A program made the position numbers and the translations under genes. The notes beneath the pieces are model-generated. The model had not been told where the DNA came from. It saw nothing but the letters and a program-made list of their open reading frames with translations, and did not search any database. This document shows, piece by piece, positions 33,255 through 42,612 of a DNA stretch of 64,000 bases. Location: contig JAEYPO010000039.1 of the NCBI GenBank assembly GCA_023410595.1, positions 14,336 to 78,335 of the forward strand, in the 5' to 3' direction. Within the stretch, counting starts at the first letter, position 1. Each line of letters starts with the position of its first letter. The stretch comes from Bacillota bacterium. GTDB lineage: Bacteria > Bacillota > Clostridia > Christensenellales > SZUA-584.

Positions 33255-33416
33255 AGCTCTTTCCTCTCTTTTTTTTGGTAATTTTAATACTATTTCAGCC
33301 AATAATCAAGAGATTTAACCGTTTTGATTAACAAACATAATATTATGCCCCCCCCAATATGCGCGCTTAAAGTTTCTATAAAATTAAGCGATAGAAAAAA
33401 TGAAATATTATTTAGA

Positions 33417-33494
33417 CAAAACTTCATAATTGTATAAAATGTATATTGAAATAGCGCAAAACCTATGGTAATATCAATTATAAATGAAGTTTTG
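33417..33494. promoter_or_regulatory. Large inverted repeat spanning the promoter of the aminotransferase operon
   Basis: CAAAACTTCAT (33417-33427) and ATGAAGTTTTG (33484-33494) are perfect 11-base inverted copies, with a second inner pair AATTG/CAATT, placed symmetrically around the sigma-A promoter. It could be a two-site operator or a hairpin. I do not recognise the binding protein. Confidence 0.5.
33446..33474 (+). promoter_or_regulatory. Sigma-A promoter of the aminotransferase operon
   Basis: TTGAAA (33446-33451), 17 bases, TAATAT (33469-33474), about 60 bases before the ATG at 33537. Confidence 0.75.
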
Positions 33495-33536
33495 AATAAT
33501 TTATAATGCATATTATGCGATTAATGGGGGTATTCA

Positions 33537-34727
33537 ATGAAGAAACTGTCCAATAAGGCTCTAGACATAACGCCTTCAATTACGCTTAAGATATCCGCTA
33601 TGGCGAAGAGAATGCAGGATGAGGGTATTGATATTATAGATTTCGGGGCGGGCGAACCGGATTTTGTAACGCCTGGGTTTATTATTGACGCGGCAAAAAA
33701 GGCGCTTGATAAGGGGTTTACGCATTATACCGCCGCGGCTGGTATACCGGAGCTTAAAACCGCTGTCGCAAACAGAATGAAGAGGATGTACGGCCTCGAA
33801 TACGCCCCGGCGGATATAGTCATCTCAAACGGAGCTAAACATTCTCTGTTCAATGTTTTCGCCTCGATACTAAACCCGGGAGACGAGGTTTTGATACCGA
33901 TGCCGTATTGGGTGTCTTACCCTGAGTTTGTACGCATGTCGGACGGCGTCCCCGTTTTTCTCGAATCGGGTTCGAGTTTTAAGGTGACTGCAAAGCAGAT
34001 TAAAGACGCTATCAATCCAAAAACAAAGGCTCTGATACTCAACTCGCCCTCAAATCCCAGCGGAGCGGTTTATACGCGAAGCGAACTCGAGGAGATTGCG
34101 CGGGTAGCCGTGGAAGCGGATATATTCGTCGTTTCCGACGAGATATACGACGAACTCACATATGAGGGAATCCATACGAGCATAGCGACGCTTGGGAAAG
34201 AGATTAAGGACATAACCATCGTTGTCAACGGGCTTTCCAAGACGTATGCGATGACCGGGTGGAGGATAGGATATACAGCAAGCACAAAAGCGCTCGCCGA
34301 CGTAATGGCGTCTTACCAGTCGCATGCGACGTCTAATCCTAATTCGATAGCGCAGTTCGCCGGAATAGAGGCTTTAAACGGTCCGCAGGACGACGTCGCG
34401 GCTATGAAGCGGGCGTTTGATAAACGCAGGCTGCTGCTCTGCAAGCTGGTCAACGATATCGAAGGGTTGTCTTGCCGGCTGCCCGCGGGAGCGTTCTATG
34501 TAATGATGGATATAACAAAGCTGAAAGGCAAAAAGACGGCCGGAGGCATTGAGATTACCGGTTCGATGGATTTCACTGAAGCCGTGCTTAAAGAAGTGAA
34601 AACGGCGGTGGTTCCCGGGCTTTCGTTTGGCGCGGACGACTATATAAGGCTGAGCTACGCAACGAGCGAAGAAAGCATAGTTAAGGGAATGGCGCGCATC
34701 AGTGAATTCGTAAAGTCTTTGAAATGA
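33537..34727 (+). CDS. Pyridoxal-phosphate aminotransferase, aspartate type
   Basis: Class I aminotransferase (396 residues), most like aspartate aminotransferase of subgroup I-gamma. Marks: FGAGEPDF near residue 38, NSPSNPSG near residue 168 and the PLP lysine in NGLSKTYAMTGWRIGY near residue 238. It interconverts aspartate and oxaloacetate or a similar pair. A strong sigma-A promoter and an inverted repeat lie upstream. The next gene starts 17 bases after its stop and would use oxaloacetate if it is a citrate-type synthase. Confidence 0.92.
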   Translation: MKKLSNKALDITPSITLKISAMAKRMQDEGIDIIDFGAGEPDFVTPGFIIDAAKKALDKGFTHYTAAAGIPELKTAVANRMKRMYGLEYAPADIVISNGAKHSLFNVFASILNPGDEVLIPMPYWVSYPEFVRMSDGVPVFLESGSSFKVTAKQIKDAINPKTKALILNSPSNPSGAVYTRSELEEIARVAVEADIFVVSDEIYDELTYEGIHTSIATLGKEIKDITIVVNGLSKTYAMTGWRIGYTASTKALADVMASYQSHATSNPNSIAQFAGIEALNGPQDDVAAMKRAFDKRRLLLCKLVNDIEGLSCRLPAGAFYVMMDITKLKGKKTAGGIEITGSMDFTEAVLKEVKTAVVPGLSFGADDYIRLSYATSEESIVKGMARISEFVKSLK

Positions 34728-34744
34728 GTAAAGAGGTAAATTAT

Positions 34745-36139
34745 ATGAGAGATATAGATGATAGATGGAATCTGCTGGAGGAGAACGACTACCGTTATTC
34801 GTTTCAGGACGTGGAGAAGCCGCAGTTGTTCCGCGATATGTTTGAGTACGATTCCATCCCTAAGATAACATTCAACCACAGGGTCGTGCCCATGCATATG
34901 CCTGATGAAATATGGATCACGGATACGACGTTCCGCGACGGGCAGCAGTCAAGAACTCCTTTTACCGTAAAGCAGGTCGTAGACCTTTATAAGATGCAGC
35001 ACAGGCTCGGCGGCCCTAAGGGCATCATCCGCCAGAGCGAGTTCTTTGTATACACCGCAAAGGATAAAGAAGCACTGCAGTCGTGCCTTGACTTAGGCTA
35101 CGACTATCCCGAGGTGACAGCATGGATAAGGGCAAGCGAACAGGACTTTGACCTCGCGAAGCAGTTCGGCATAAAGGAAACGGGTATACTCGTAAGCTGC
35201 TCGGATTATCACATCTTCAAAAAGATGAACAAGACGAGAAAACAGGCTATGGACATGTACCTTGGCATAGTGAAAAAAGCCATAGACCAAGGCATACGTC
35301 CGCGCTGCCACTTTGAGGACATAACGAGGGCCGACTTCTACGGCTTTGTGATACCTTTTGCCAACGAGCTGATGAGTATAATGCAGGAAACGGGCGTGCC
35401 TATAAAGATAAGGATGTGCGACACTCTTGGCTACGGCGTGACATATCCGGGCGCGTCGCTCCCAAGGAGCGTACAAGGGATAGTATACGGCCTGCGCTTT
35501 TACTCCGGCTTTCCGTCGGAGCTGCTCGAATGGCACGGCCATAATGACTTCCACAAGGTTGTCACCAACGCCGCGACCGCGTGGCTGTACGGCGCTTCTT
35601 CCGTCAACTGCTCGATACTCGGCATAGGGGAGAGGACAGGCAACTGTCCGCTCGAAGCTATGGTCATGGAATACTGCGGCCTCAAAGGCACGGCGGACGG
35701 GATGGACCTGTCGGTGATAACGGAGATGGCGGATTATTTTGAAAACGAGCTCAACAGTGAAATAGACCCGAGAACGCCGTTTGTAGGCAGGAATTTCAAC
35801 TCGACGCGCGCGGGAATCCACGCTGACGGACTGCTGAAAGACGAAGAGATATATAACATATTCAATACTGAAAAGATACTGAAACGACCCGTTACAGTAG
35901 CCATAAACGAGCATTCGGGGCTTGCGGGCATCGCGCACTGGGTCAACTCGCATTTCAACCTGAAGGGCGACCTTGCGGTAGATAAAAAAGACGAGCTCGT
36001 TGCGTGTATAAAGAAGGAAGTGGACAAAGAGTTTGAAGAAGGCAGGACGACGTCGTTCGGCGACGACGAGCTCGAACTTATAATGCGCCAGCTTGATGAG
36101 GAAAGGTATTTCATGTTCTGCCACCATCTCAGGCTGTAG
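34745..36139 (+). CDS. LeuA/homocitrate-synthase-like acyltransferase, possible Re-citrate synthase
   Basis: A 464-residue enzyme of the HMG-CoA-lyase-like DRE-TIM family that condenses acetyl-CoA with an alpha-keto acid. ITDTTFRDGQQSR near residue 58 is the family signature with the metal Asp; WHGHNDFHKV near residue 262 carries the two metal His residues, with the conserved GIGERTGNCPLE after it. The C-terminal leucine-regulatory domain of true LeuA is missing. Genes like this are usually labelled 2-isopropylmalate synthase, but relatives include Re-citrate synthase of anaerobes. Its pairing with an aspartate aminotransferase favours oxaloacetate as substrate. ATG at 34745 follows AAAGAGG. 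Confidence 0.8.
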   Translation: MRDIDDRWNLLEENDYRYSFQDVEKPQLFRDMFEYDSIPKITFNHRVVPMHMPDEIWITDTTFRDGQQSRTPFTVKQVVDLYKMQHRLGGPKGIIRQSEFFVYTAKDKEALQSCLDLGYDYPEVTAWIRASEQDFDLAKQFGIKETGILVSCSDYHIFKKMNKTRKQAMDMYLGIVKKAIDQGIRPRCHFEDITRADFYGFVIPFANELMSIMQETGVPIKIRMCDTLGYGVTYPGASLPRSVQGIVYGLRFYSGFPSELLEWHGHNDFHKVVTNAATAWLYGASSVNCSILGIGERTGNCPLEAMVMEYCGLKGTADGMDLSVITEMADYFENELNSEIDPRTPFVGRNFNSTRAGIHADGLLKDEEIYNIFNTEKILKRPVTVAINEHSGLAGIAHWVNSHFNLKGDLAVDKKDELVACIKKEVDKEFEEGRTTSFGDDELELIMRQLDEERYFMFCHHLRL

Positions 36140-36200
36140 AAACGAGAACAAAAATAAAAGCCGCCCTTAAGCAGCACGTATATAAAATCAAAGTAATATT

Positions 36201-36230
36201 AATCAGAGCGCTTTTATAAGCGCTCTGATT
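36201..36230. terminator. Bidirectional terminator between the synthase gene and hup
   Basis: A 13-bp perfect stem AATCAGAGCGCTT with loop TTAT and TTTAATGTTTT after it, between convergent genes. Confidence 0.85.
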
Positions 36231-36250
36231 TAATGTTTTCGGATAATTAC

Positions 36251-36523
36251 TTATTTAAAACTATCTTTGAATGATTTGCCCGGCTTGAATGACGGCGAAC
36301 TTGAAGCGGGTATATTTATCTGCTGGCCGGTGGCCGGATTCACGCCCTTTCTGGCGGCTCTTTGTTTAAGCTCAAACGTGCCGAAACCAGTCCATTGTAC
36401 TCTCTCGCCTTTCGCAAGAGCTCCGCTGACTACGTCTACGAATGCAGACAGGCAGCTTTCAGTTTCCTTCTTTTTGAGATTTGCCTTTGCAGCAACTGCT
36501 TCAATTAGTTCTGTTTTGTTCAT
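36251..36523 (-). CDS. hup: HU family DNA-binding protein
   Basis: Nucleoid protein of 90 residues; the family signature GFGTFELKQRAARKGVNP lies near residue 46 and the DNA-binding arm ends in SFKPGKSFKD. The ATG at 36523 follows AGGAGG by 9 bases. It is separated from mazG by 99 bases and is likely its own transcript, though the neighbourhood spoVB-mazG-hup is typical of Firmicutes. Confidence 0.96.
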   Translation of the reverse strand: MNKTELIEAVAAKANLKKKETESCLSAFVDVVSGALAKGERVQWTGFGTFELKQRAARKGVNPATGQQINIPASSSPSFKPGKSFKDSFK

Positions 36524-36622
36524 TAACAATAACCTCCTGTAATGAATTGATGTGTGTGTATACTAGTGTTTATACAAACTCTTTCCGTATTAATCGGAAA
36601 ATATACACCAAAGTAAAAAAGT

Positions 36623-38026
36623 TTATTTTATGCCCTTTGCATAATCCCATATATCATTCAGTTCGTCTATACTACAGGTTTTCATATCAATACCGCGTTG
36701 CTGCGCGTAGCTTTCCGCGGTGCAAAACCTTGAAATAAACTTATCGGTCGCCTTTTGAAGGGCCGTCTCCGGCTCAACGCCCATGAGCCTTGATACGTTC
36801 ACAGCCGAGAACAGCAAATCCCCGCATTCCTCGATTATGTCTTCTGCCGGGCATTGCTCGACCTCGGATATCTCTTCCTTAAGCTTGGCTATCGCCTCGG
36901 TTACGCCGGGGAAGTCCATACCGCTTCGCGCGGCCTTATATTGCACCTTCTCGCTCCTCATAAGAGCGGGCATGCTCTTAGGAACGCTCAGCAGCACTTC
37001 CGTCTGACTGCGCTGCCCTTTTTCGTTTTTCTTTATCTGTTCCCAGTTTTTTAGCACGTCTTTGGCAGTTTTGGCAACCGCGCTGCCGAATATGTGCGTG
37101 TGCCTCGAAATCATCTTGCTGCAGATAGCCGTTGTAACGTCGGATATGTCGAATTCTCCGCACTGATCAGCTATCTTTGAGTGGAACGCCACCTGCAGCA
37201 GCACGTCTCCAAGCTCGTCATAAAGCGCTTCGGTATCGCCGTCGTCTATCGCTTCTATGACCTCATAGCTTTCTTCGACAAGATACCGCTTTAAACTCTC
37301 ATGCGTCTGCTCCCTGTCCCAGGGGCAGCCGTCTTTAGAACGGAGCCTGTCCATCACGCTCACAAGGTCGGAAAACGTGTAGCGGAGCTTGTTTTCCAGC
37401 CCGCAGGGTGCAACTACTATGCTAGTATAATAACCGTATGATTGCTCACAGTCAAGCATTGAAATAGGAATTTTTTTCTTCAAATTGCCGCGAATATCAG
37501 AAAAGAGGATATTATGCATGTTATCGTAATATTTTAACAGCCTGATTTTAAGCTCGGAAGCCAAAAGCCGCGTATCTATCTCGTTTATGACAAGCGTTAA
37601 GTCGGTATCGGCAGCCTTGGTAAACGAAGCGGCGGTAAAAATGGAAACGCCGTCCAATGCACTGGCGAACCCCTCCTCAAGCGCCATGCAAAGCGCCCTG
37701 TCCCCGCCAGGAATCACGTTTACGCTGCCGCCTTCGGCAGTTACGCTTTTCGCAAGGCTGACAGCTATCTTGTTGGACGGCAAGTCACAAATCGCAATAA
37801 ACAGTAGCTTGTCCCGCTTGAGCATACTGACAGACTTATCGACCAGGTCGTCGAAATCCGAAGCGCTTTCATATACGCTGTCCAGCGTTTCATACTTAAC
37901 GCCGATATTTTTTATACGATCCGAGATCTCCGTTTGCAGCACCACGAAGGATGCGCGTTTTGCCGCATCGAGTACGCCGCCGCTTATTTCACCGTTTGCG
38001 TCCATGCTTGCTATAGTTATATGCAT
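36623..38026 (-). CDS. mazG: MazG-type nucleotide pyrophosphohydrolase with N-terminal methylase-like domain (YabN)
   Basis: A 467-residue protein of the YabN type. The C-terminal half has two MazG repeats with the metal motif EESYEVIEAID and DELGDVLLQV (about residues 285-305) and a second, weaker repeat near residue 400. It hydrolyses NTPs or damaged nucleotides. The N-terminal tetrapyrrole-methylase-like half has lost the glycine-rich SAM loop (here ASMDANGE) and the PGHP motif. The ATG at 38026 has GGGAG upstream; it begins three bases after the flippase stop. Confidence 0.9.
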   Translation of the reverse strand: MHITIASMDANGEISGGVLDAAKRASFVVLQTEISDRIKNIGVKYETLDSVYESASDFDDLVDKSVSMLKRDKLLFIAICDLPSNKIAVSLAKSVTAEGGSVNVIPGGDRALCMALEEGFASALDGVSIFTAASFTKAADTDLTLVINEIDTRLLASELKIRLLKYYDNMHNILFSDIRGNLKKKIPISMLDCEQSYGYYTSIVVAPCGLENKLRYTFSDLVSVMDRLRSKDGCPWDREQTHESLKRYLVEESYEVIEAIDDGDTEALYDELGDVLLQVAFHSKIADQCGEFDISDVTTAICSKMISRHTHIFGSAVAKTAKDVLKNWEQIKKNEKGQRSQTEVLLSVPKSMPALMRSEKVQYKAARSGMDFPGVTEAIAKLKEEISEVEQCPAEDIIEECGDLLFSAVNVSRLMGVEPETALQKATDKFISRFCTAESYAQQRGIDMKTCSIDELNDIWDYAKGIK

Positions 38027-38028
38027 CG

Positions 38029-39660
38029 CTATTTCTCCCAAAGCCCTATTCTGTTCATTAATCTTGTTGTTATTTTCCCTCCGGGAATATATTTCATGTC
38101 TTCCTTGCGCAGTGCGCCCGTTACCAGCAGCATTATAACATAAACGAGTACCGCCGCCGCAATACAAATAAGCGTGGCGAGCGTGTTCCCAAAGGGCAAA
38201 GCAAGCGGGCTATACAGCAGATATACCAATACCCCCATTACGGCTGAAGAGAGCAGGGGCGTGATTACGCCCGACACGGCTTTTATCCCGGGCTTTGTAT
38301 GCCGTATTACGGCGGCGACGTTAAGCAGTGCGGCTACGCCGTAACACGCGGCTGTGCCTATGGCCGCGCCGTTTATGTTGAGCGAGGGCACTCGCATGAG
38401 TATAACGCTTAAAACCACTTTAACGACAGCGCCTATCAAAAGATTGACGACGGGAATGAACTGATGCCCGGCGCCCTGAAGTATGCCCGTCATGGTCTGC
38501 AGAAGGGTTAAAAACAGCACGCCTACAGATAGAGTTTTCAGCATGTCCGCGCCTATGGACAGTTCTTCCGCGGTAAGCCGGCCGCTTGAAAAGAGCAGCA
38601 TTATAATGGGCTTTGCGAGAATAAACATGCCTACGGCGCAGGGGAGACCTATAAGCACCGCAAGCTTAAAGCCCATGCGCGAGCGCGAGCTTACCTCCGA
38701 ATGATTGTTTTGAGAGCGCGCTTCGGATATCGCGGGAACGAGGCTCATGCAAAGCGCAAGCGATAACACGGCAGGCATGTTTATCAGCGGGTTGACCGTA
38801 CCGGTAAGTACGCCGAAGCTCGCCGTTGGGCTGAGCGAACTATACGCCGAGTAATCAACGGCCGACATGACGTTCGTAATGATGGCGGCATCCAGAAAGC
38901 CGACGATGGGCATGATGCAGGAGCCTATCGTCACCGGCACGGCGATGACAAACAAATCCGCAAGTATCGATCGGCCTGAACGATTTACCGCCGCGGCGGT
39001 GCGCGCCATATTAGATATGATCTCTCTTTTTTTCCGTCGGTACATTATCATTATTATAGCGAGAGCGAATACTTCGGATATTGAAACGCCAAGCAGCGCG
39101 CCTGCCGCGCCCCATTCAACGCCCTTATCTACCCAGAGAAACGCGAAATAAAGCCCTGCCACCAGCTTTACGACCTGCTCCGCAACCTGCGTGAGCGCCG
39201 TGGGCAGCATTATCTGGAGGCCCTGAAAGTAGCCTCTGTACGCGGAGAGTATAGCGACAAAAAACAGTGCCGGGGCTATCATCATAAGCGAGAGGTCGGC
39301 GGACGGTATCTTTACGGAAGCGGCGACAGCCTTTGAAACGAGCAGCAGTATAACCGTCGATACTATGCCGATAACAAGCAGCACCTTAAGCGCAGTTTTA
39401 AAGACGCTGTGGGCTCCGCGGTAATCGCCTAAGGAAACGCGCTCCGCGACCATCCTTGATATGGCGGCAGGCAGCCCGGCTGTCGATATTACGACAAGCA
39501 GCGCGTATAGAGGATAGGCCACGTTATAATTCGCTATGCCTTCGGCACCTATGACGTTAGTGAGCGGTATGCGGAACACCGCGCCTATTACCTTTACGAT
39601 AAGCCCGAACAACCCAAGGATTGCCGCACCTTTAACAAAACTTTTTTGACCTTTGCTCAT
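38029..39660 (-). CDS. SpoVB/MurJ-like polysaccharide flippase (YabM type)
   Basis: A membrane protein of 543 residues with about 14 spans, MATE/MOP superfamily. It opens with FVKGAAILGLFGLIVKVIGAVFRIPL, the standard SpoVB/YabM N-terminus. It probably moves a lipid-linked precursor across the membrane, in growth or spore cortex formation. Position before mazG/yabN and hup matches the yabM-yabN neighbourhood of Bacillus. GGAGCC precedes the ATG. Confidence 0.92.
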   Translation of the reverse strand: MSKGQKSFVKGAAILGLFGLIVKVIGAVFRIPLTNVIGAEGIANYNVAYPLYALLVVISTAGLPAAISRMVAERVSLGDYRGAHSVFKTALKVLLVIGIVSTVILLLVSKAVAASVKIPSADLSLMMIAPALFFVAILSAYRGYFQGLQIMLPTALTQVAEQVVKLVAGLYFAFLWVDKGVEWGAAGALLGVSISEVFALAIIMIMYRRKKREIISNMARTAAAVNRSGRSILADLFVIAVPVTIGSCIMPIVGFLDAAIITNVMSAVDYSAYSSLSPTASFGVLTGTVNPLINMPAVLSLALCMSLVPAISEARSQNNHSEVSSRSRMGFKLAVLIGLPCAVGMFILAKPIIMLLFSSGRLTAEELSIGADMLKTLSVGVLFLTLLQTMTGILQGAGHQFIPVVNLLIGAVVKVVLSVILMRVPSLNINGAAIGTAACYGVAALLNVAAVIRHTKPGIKAVSGVITPLLSSAVMGVLVYLLYSPLALPFGNTLATLICIAAAVLVYVIMLLVTGALRKEDMKYIPGGKITTRLMNRIGLWEK

Positions 39661-39877
39661 AAAAAGGCTCCATGCTTATATAGTTTGTTCAGCCGCCCAG
39701 CCTTCGAACATTTGACTATTTGTCTAAAACAACCAAAATGATGTCATATGATTACCAGATTTATATAATTATATTGTATTTTCTGCCGTTTGCCAACGCT
39801 TGTTTGTTTTATATGGCGGGCAGGTTTATGTTGTGCGGTGCCGGCTATTCTATTATAATCAAGCGGGGGATGGTAAT

Positions 39878-40339
39878 ATGCATATCAACATTGTTTTAGT
39901 CGAGCCGGAGATACCCGCAAATACCGGCAATATAGCCCGCACCTGTTCGGTGACGGGCGCGCAGCTCCACCTTGTAAAGCCGCTTGGGTTTTCGATATCC
40001 GATAAACATTTAAAGCGCGCGGGGCTCGATTACTGGCCGTATTTAAACGTTGCGGTACACGATAGCCTTGAGGCGTTTTTTGAAAACACGAACGGCGTAT
40101 ATTACTACTGCTCGACGAAAGCGAAAAAGTATTATCACGAGGCAAAATTTGAGGACGGCTGTTTCCTGCTTTTTGGCAAGGAAACAAAAGGTCTTCCGGA
40201 AGAGCTTATATTCTCCCATCCCGATAACACTATAAAGATACCGATGAAAGAAGGCCTTCGTTCGCTGAATCTCTCCAATTCCGTCGCCATTGTGCTATAC
40301 GAGGCGCTGAGACAGAATAATTTTGCAGGACTGAAATAA
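39878..40339 (+). CDS. trmL: tRNA (cytidine(34)-2'-O)-methyltransferase TrmL
   Basis: SPOUT methyltransferase, 153 residues, that methylates wobble C or U in tRNA-Leu. N-terminus HINIVLVEPEIPANTGNIART; knot motifs FGKETKGLPEEL near residue 100 and RSLNLSNSVAIVLYEALRQ near residue 128. The ATG at 39878 follows GGGGGATGG; the frame is open to 39800 without a good start. It is alone between the flippase gene (opposite strand) and pgk. Confidence 0.95.
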   Translation: MHINIVLVEPEIPANTGNIARTCSVTGAQLHLVKPLGFSISDKHLKRAGLDYWPYLNVAVHDSLEAFFENTNGVYYYCSTKAKKYYHEAKFEDGCFLLFGKETKGLPEELIFSHPDNTIKIPMKEGLRSLNLSNSVAIVLYEALRQNNFAGLK

Positions 40340-40515
40340 AAATAATAGCGTTAAAAAATAAATGAAGAGCGGGCGGGAGGCCAAAGCAATGAACAGAGCT
40401 ATTTTTATCTTGCTTTTTCATATAATTTCGAATAAAATTATGCGGGATAATTATACTTTTTTTCGTATTAGTTGATATTTGTTTTAGGGATTAAACGATA
40501 AATTAAGGAGCAGTT

Positions 40516-41700
40516 ATGAACAAAAAAACAGTCAGAGACATCGATGTGGCAGGAAAAAAAGTTCTTGTAAGGGTTGACTTCAATGTTCCGCTTAACGATA
40601 AGAAGGAAATTACGGACGATACCAGAATTGTGGCGGCTATGCCCACTATACAATATTTAAGGGAACAGAATGCGAAGATAATACTTTGCTCTCACCTTGG
40701 CAGGCCGGACGGGGTAGTTAACTTAAAGTATTCTCTTGCGCCTGTAGCGGCAAAACTTGAGCGGCTTATGGACTGCAAAATCATATTTGCTAAAGACGTC
40801 ATAGGCGAGAGCGCGCAAGCCGCTGTTCAGAATGTAAAGGAAGGCGAGGTCGTACTGCTTGAGAACCTGCGTTTCCATAAAGAAGAGACCGCCAACGACC
40901 CCGGCTTTGCGAAAAAGCTTGCATCGTTTGCGGACGTATATGTAAACGACGCGTTCGGCGCGGCGCACCGTGCTCATGCTTCCACGGCGGGCGTAGCGGA
41001 CTACATACCGGCTGTCGCCGGCTTCCTTATAGAGAAAGAGCTTAAAGCCCTGGGCGGCGCGCTGGATAATCCTTCGCGTCCGTTCCTCGCTATATTGGGC
41101 GGGGCAAAGGTCTCCGACAAAATAGGAGTCATAGAAAACCTTATAACAAAGGTCGACTGGATAATACTTGGCGGCGGCATGGCGTATACGTTCTTAAAGG
41201 CAAAGGGCATGGAAGTGGGAACGTCGCTCGTGGACGAAGCGCGCGTCGAGCTGGCCTCCGGTCTTTTGAAGAAAGCAGAGAAAAAAGGCGTTGAGATATT
41301 CCTGCCGGTAGACTCCATCATAGCTGATAAGCTTGACGCAAAGGCTAAGACGCAGGTCGTTCCATCCGACGAAATCACGCCCGGATGGATGGGCCTTGAC
41401 ATAGGGCCTTCTTCGAGGATGCTCTTTGCCGACAAGGTAAGAAAGGCCAAGACCGTCATTTGGAACGGGCCTATGGGCGTGTTCGAAATGGAGCCGTTTT
41501 CCGACGGCACAAAATCCATAGCAAAAGCCATGGCCGAAACGGAAGCAATGACGATTATCGGCGGAGGGGACAGCGCCGCGGCCGTGAAGATATTCGGATA
41601 TGCGGAGAATATAGACCACATATCGACGGGAGGCGGAGCGAGCCTTGAATTCCTGGAAGGCAAAGAGCTTCCGGGCATCGCGGTGCTGCAGAATAAGTAA
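40516..41700 (+). CDS. pgk: Phosphoglycerate kinase
   Basis: Glycolytic enzyme making ATP from 1,3-bisphosphoglycerate, 394 residues. RVDFNVPL near residue 20, CSHLGRP near residue 58, and GGGDSAAAV near the C-terminus are signatures. AAGGAG precedes the ATG. It leads pgk-tpiA-gpmI; no gap gene is present. A terminator after it means tpiA likely has its own promoter or depends on read-through. Confidence 0.98.
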   Translation: MNKKTVRDIDVAGKKVLVRVDFNVPLNDKKEITDDTRIVAAMPTIQYLREQNAKIILCSHLGRPDGVVNLKYSLAPVAAKLERLMDCKIIFAKDVIGESAQAAVQNVKEGEVVLLENLRFHKEETANDPGFAKKLASFADVYVNDAFGAAHRAHASTAGVADYIPAVAGFLIEKELKALGGALDNPSRPFLAILGGAKVSDKIGVIENLITKVDWIILGGGMAYTFLKAKGMEVGTSLVDEARVELASGLLKKAEKKGVEIFLPVDSIIADKLDAKAKTQVVPSDEITPGWMGLDIGPSSRMLFADKVRKAKTVIWNGPMGVFEMEPFSDGTKSIAKAMAETEAMTIIGGGDSAAAVKIFGYAENIDHISTGGGASLEFLEGKELPGIAVLQNK

Positions 41701-41719
41701 GGGCAAAACCAGTAAACGC

Positions 41720-41750
41720 GGGGCTGCCCTGTTTCGGGCGCCCCTTTTTT
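41720..41750 (+). terminator. Terminator after pgk
   Basis: GGGGC-GCCC stem with GGGC-GCCCC and a small bulge, loop TGTTTC, followed by six T residues, 19 bases past the stop. Confidence 0.85.
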
Positions 41751-41854
41751 ATAGGTGATCAGTAAAGCAAAAGCTTTTATGGTTGAGAACGCCGCTATCT
41801 GGTTATTGATTAAAGTGTCTAGATATCAAATTTAATTATATGGAGATGTGCATT

Positions 41855-42610
41855 ATGAGAAAACCTATCATTGCTGGAAACTGGAAGATGAATAAGAACG
41901 CGGGCGAGACAAAGAAACTCATCGCCGAGCTCATTCCTCTTGTTAAGGACGTAGAGGACGTCGACGTCGTAGTATGCCCTCCGTTTGTGAACGTTGAGTC
42001 GGCGGCGGCCGCGCTTAAGGGCACGAACATAGCTTTAGGCGTACAGAATATGTACTTTGAAGAGAGCGGAGCGTATACCGGCGAGATAGCTCCGGGAATG
42101 CTGAAGGAGTTTGGCGTAAAGTACGTAATCTTGGGTCACTCCGAAAGAAGGCAGTACTTCGGCGAAACGGACGAAATGGTAAACAAAAAAGCCAAAGCCG
42201 CGATAAAGCACGGCCTTACTCCTATAATCTGCGTCGGCGAAAAGCTTGAGGAACGCGAATCGGGCGTTACTAATGAAGTTGTATGCAAGCAGACGAAGCT
42301 TGCGCTGCTGGGCCTCGGCTCGGACGAAGCGGCAGGCGTCGTGATAGCTTACGAACCCATATGGGCAATAGGCACGGGCAAAACCGCGACTGCGGACGAC
42401 GCTAACGCCACAATAGGCGCGATAAGGAACGCCGTCAAAGAAGCGTTTAATAAAGACGTCGCCGACAAGGTACGCATACAGTACGGCGGCAGCATGAAGC
42501 CTTCCAACGCTGCGGAGCTTATGGCTAAGCCTGAGATAGACGGCGGCCTTATAGGCGGAGCGGCGCTTAAGGCGGAAGATTTCTCACAGATAATTAAATT
42601 CAAGAGGTAA
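41855..42610 (+). CDS. tpiA: Triosephosphate isomerase
   Basis: Interconverts dihydroxyacetone phosphate and glyceraldehyde 3-phosphate, 251 residues. RKPIIAGNWKMNKN is the N-terminus; the catalytic His is in LGHSERR near residue 95 and the catalytic Glu in AYEPIWAIGTG near residue 168. The ATG at 41855 has GGAGATG upstream; an earlier ATG at 41840 would place the ribosome site inside the gene. The gene ends 2 bases before gpmI. Confidence 0.98.
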   Translation: MRKPIIAGNWKMNKNAGETKKLIAELIPLVKDVEDVDVVVCPPFVNVESAAAALKGTNIALGVQNMYFEESGAYTGEIAPGMLKEFGVKYVILGHSERRQYFGETDEMVNKKAKAAIKHGLTPIICVGEKLEERESGVTNEVVCKQTKLALLGLGSDEAAGVVIAYEPIWAIGTGKTATADDANATIGAIRNAVKEAFNKDVADKVRIQYGGSMKPSNAAELMAKPEIDGGLIGGAALKAEDFSQIIKFKR

Positions 42611-42612
42611 GT

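Noticed and set aside
35093..36151. 352-residue minus-strand frame over the LeuA-like gene
   Set aside because: No start signal or protein-like sequence; the plus-strand enzyme motifs are intact.
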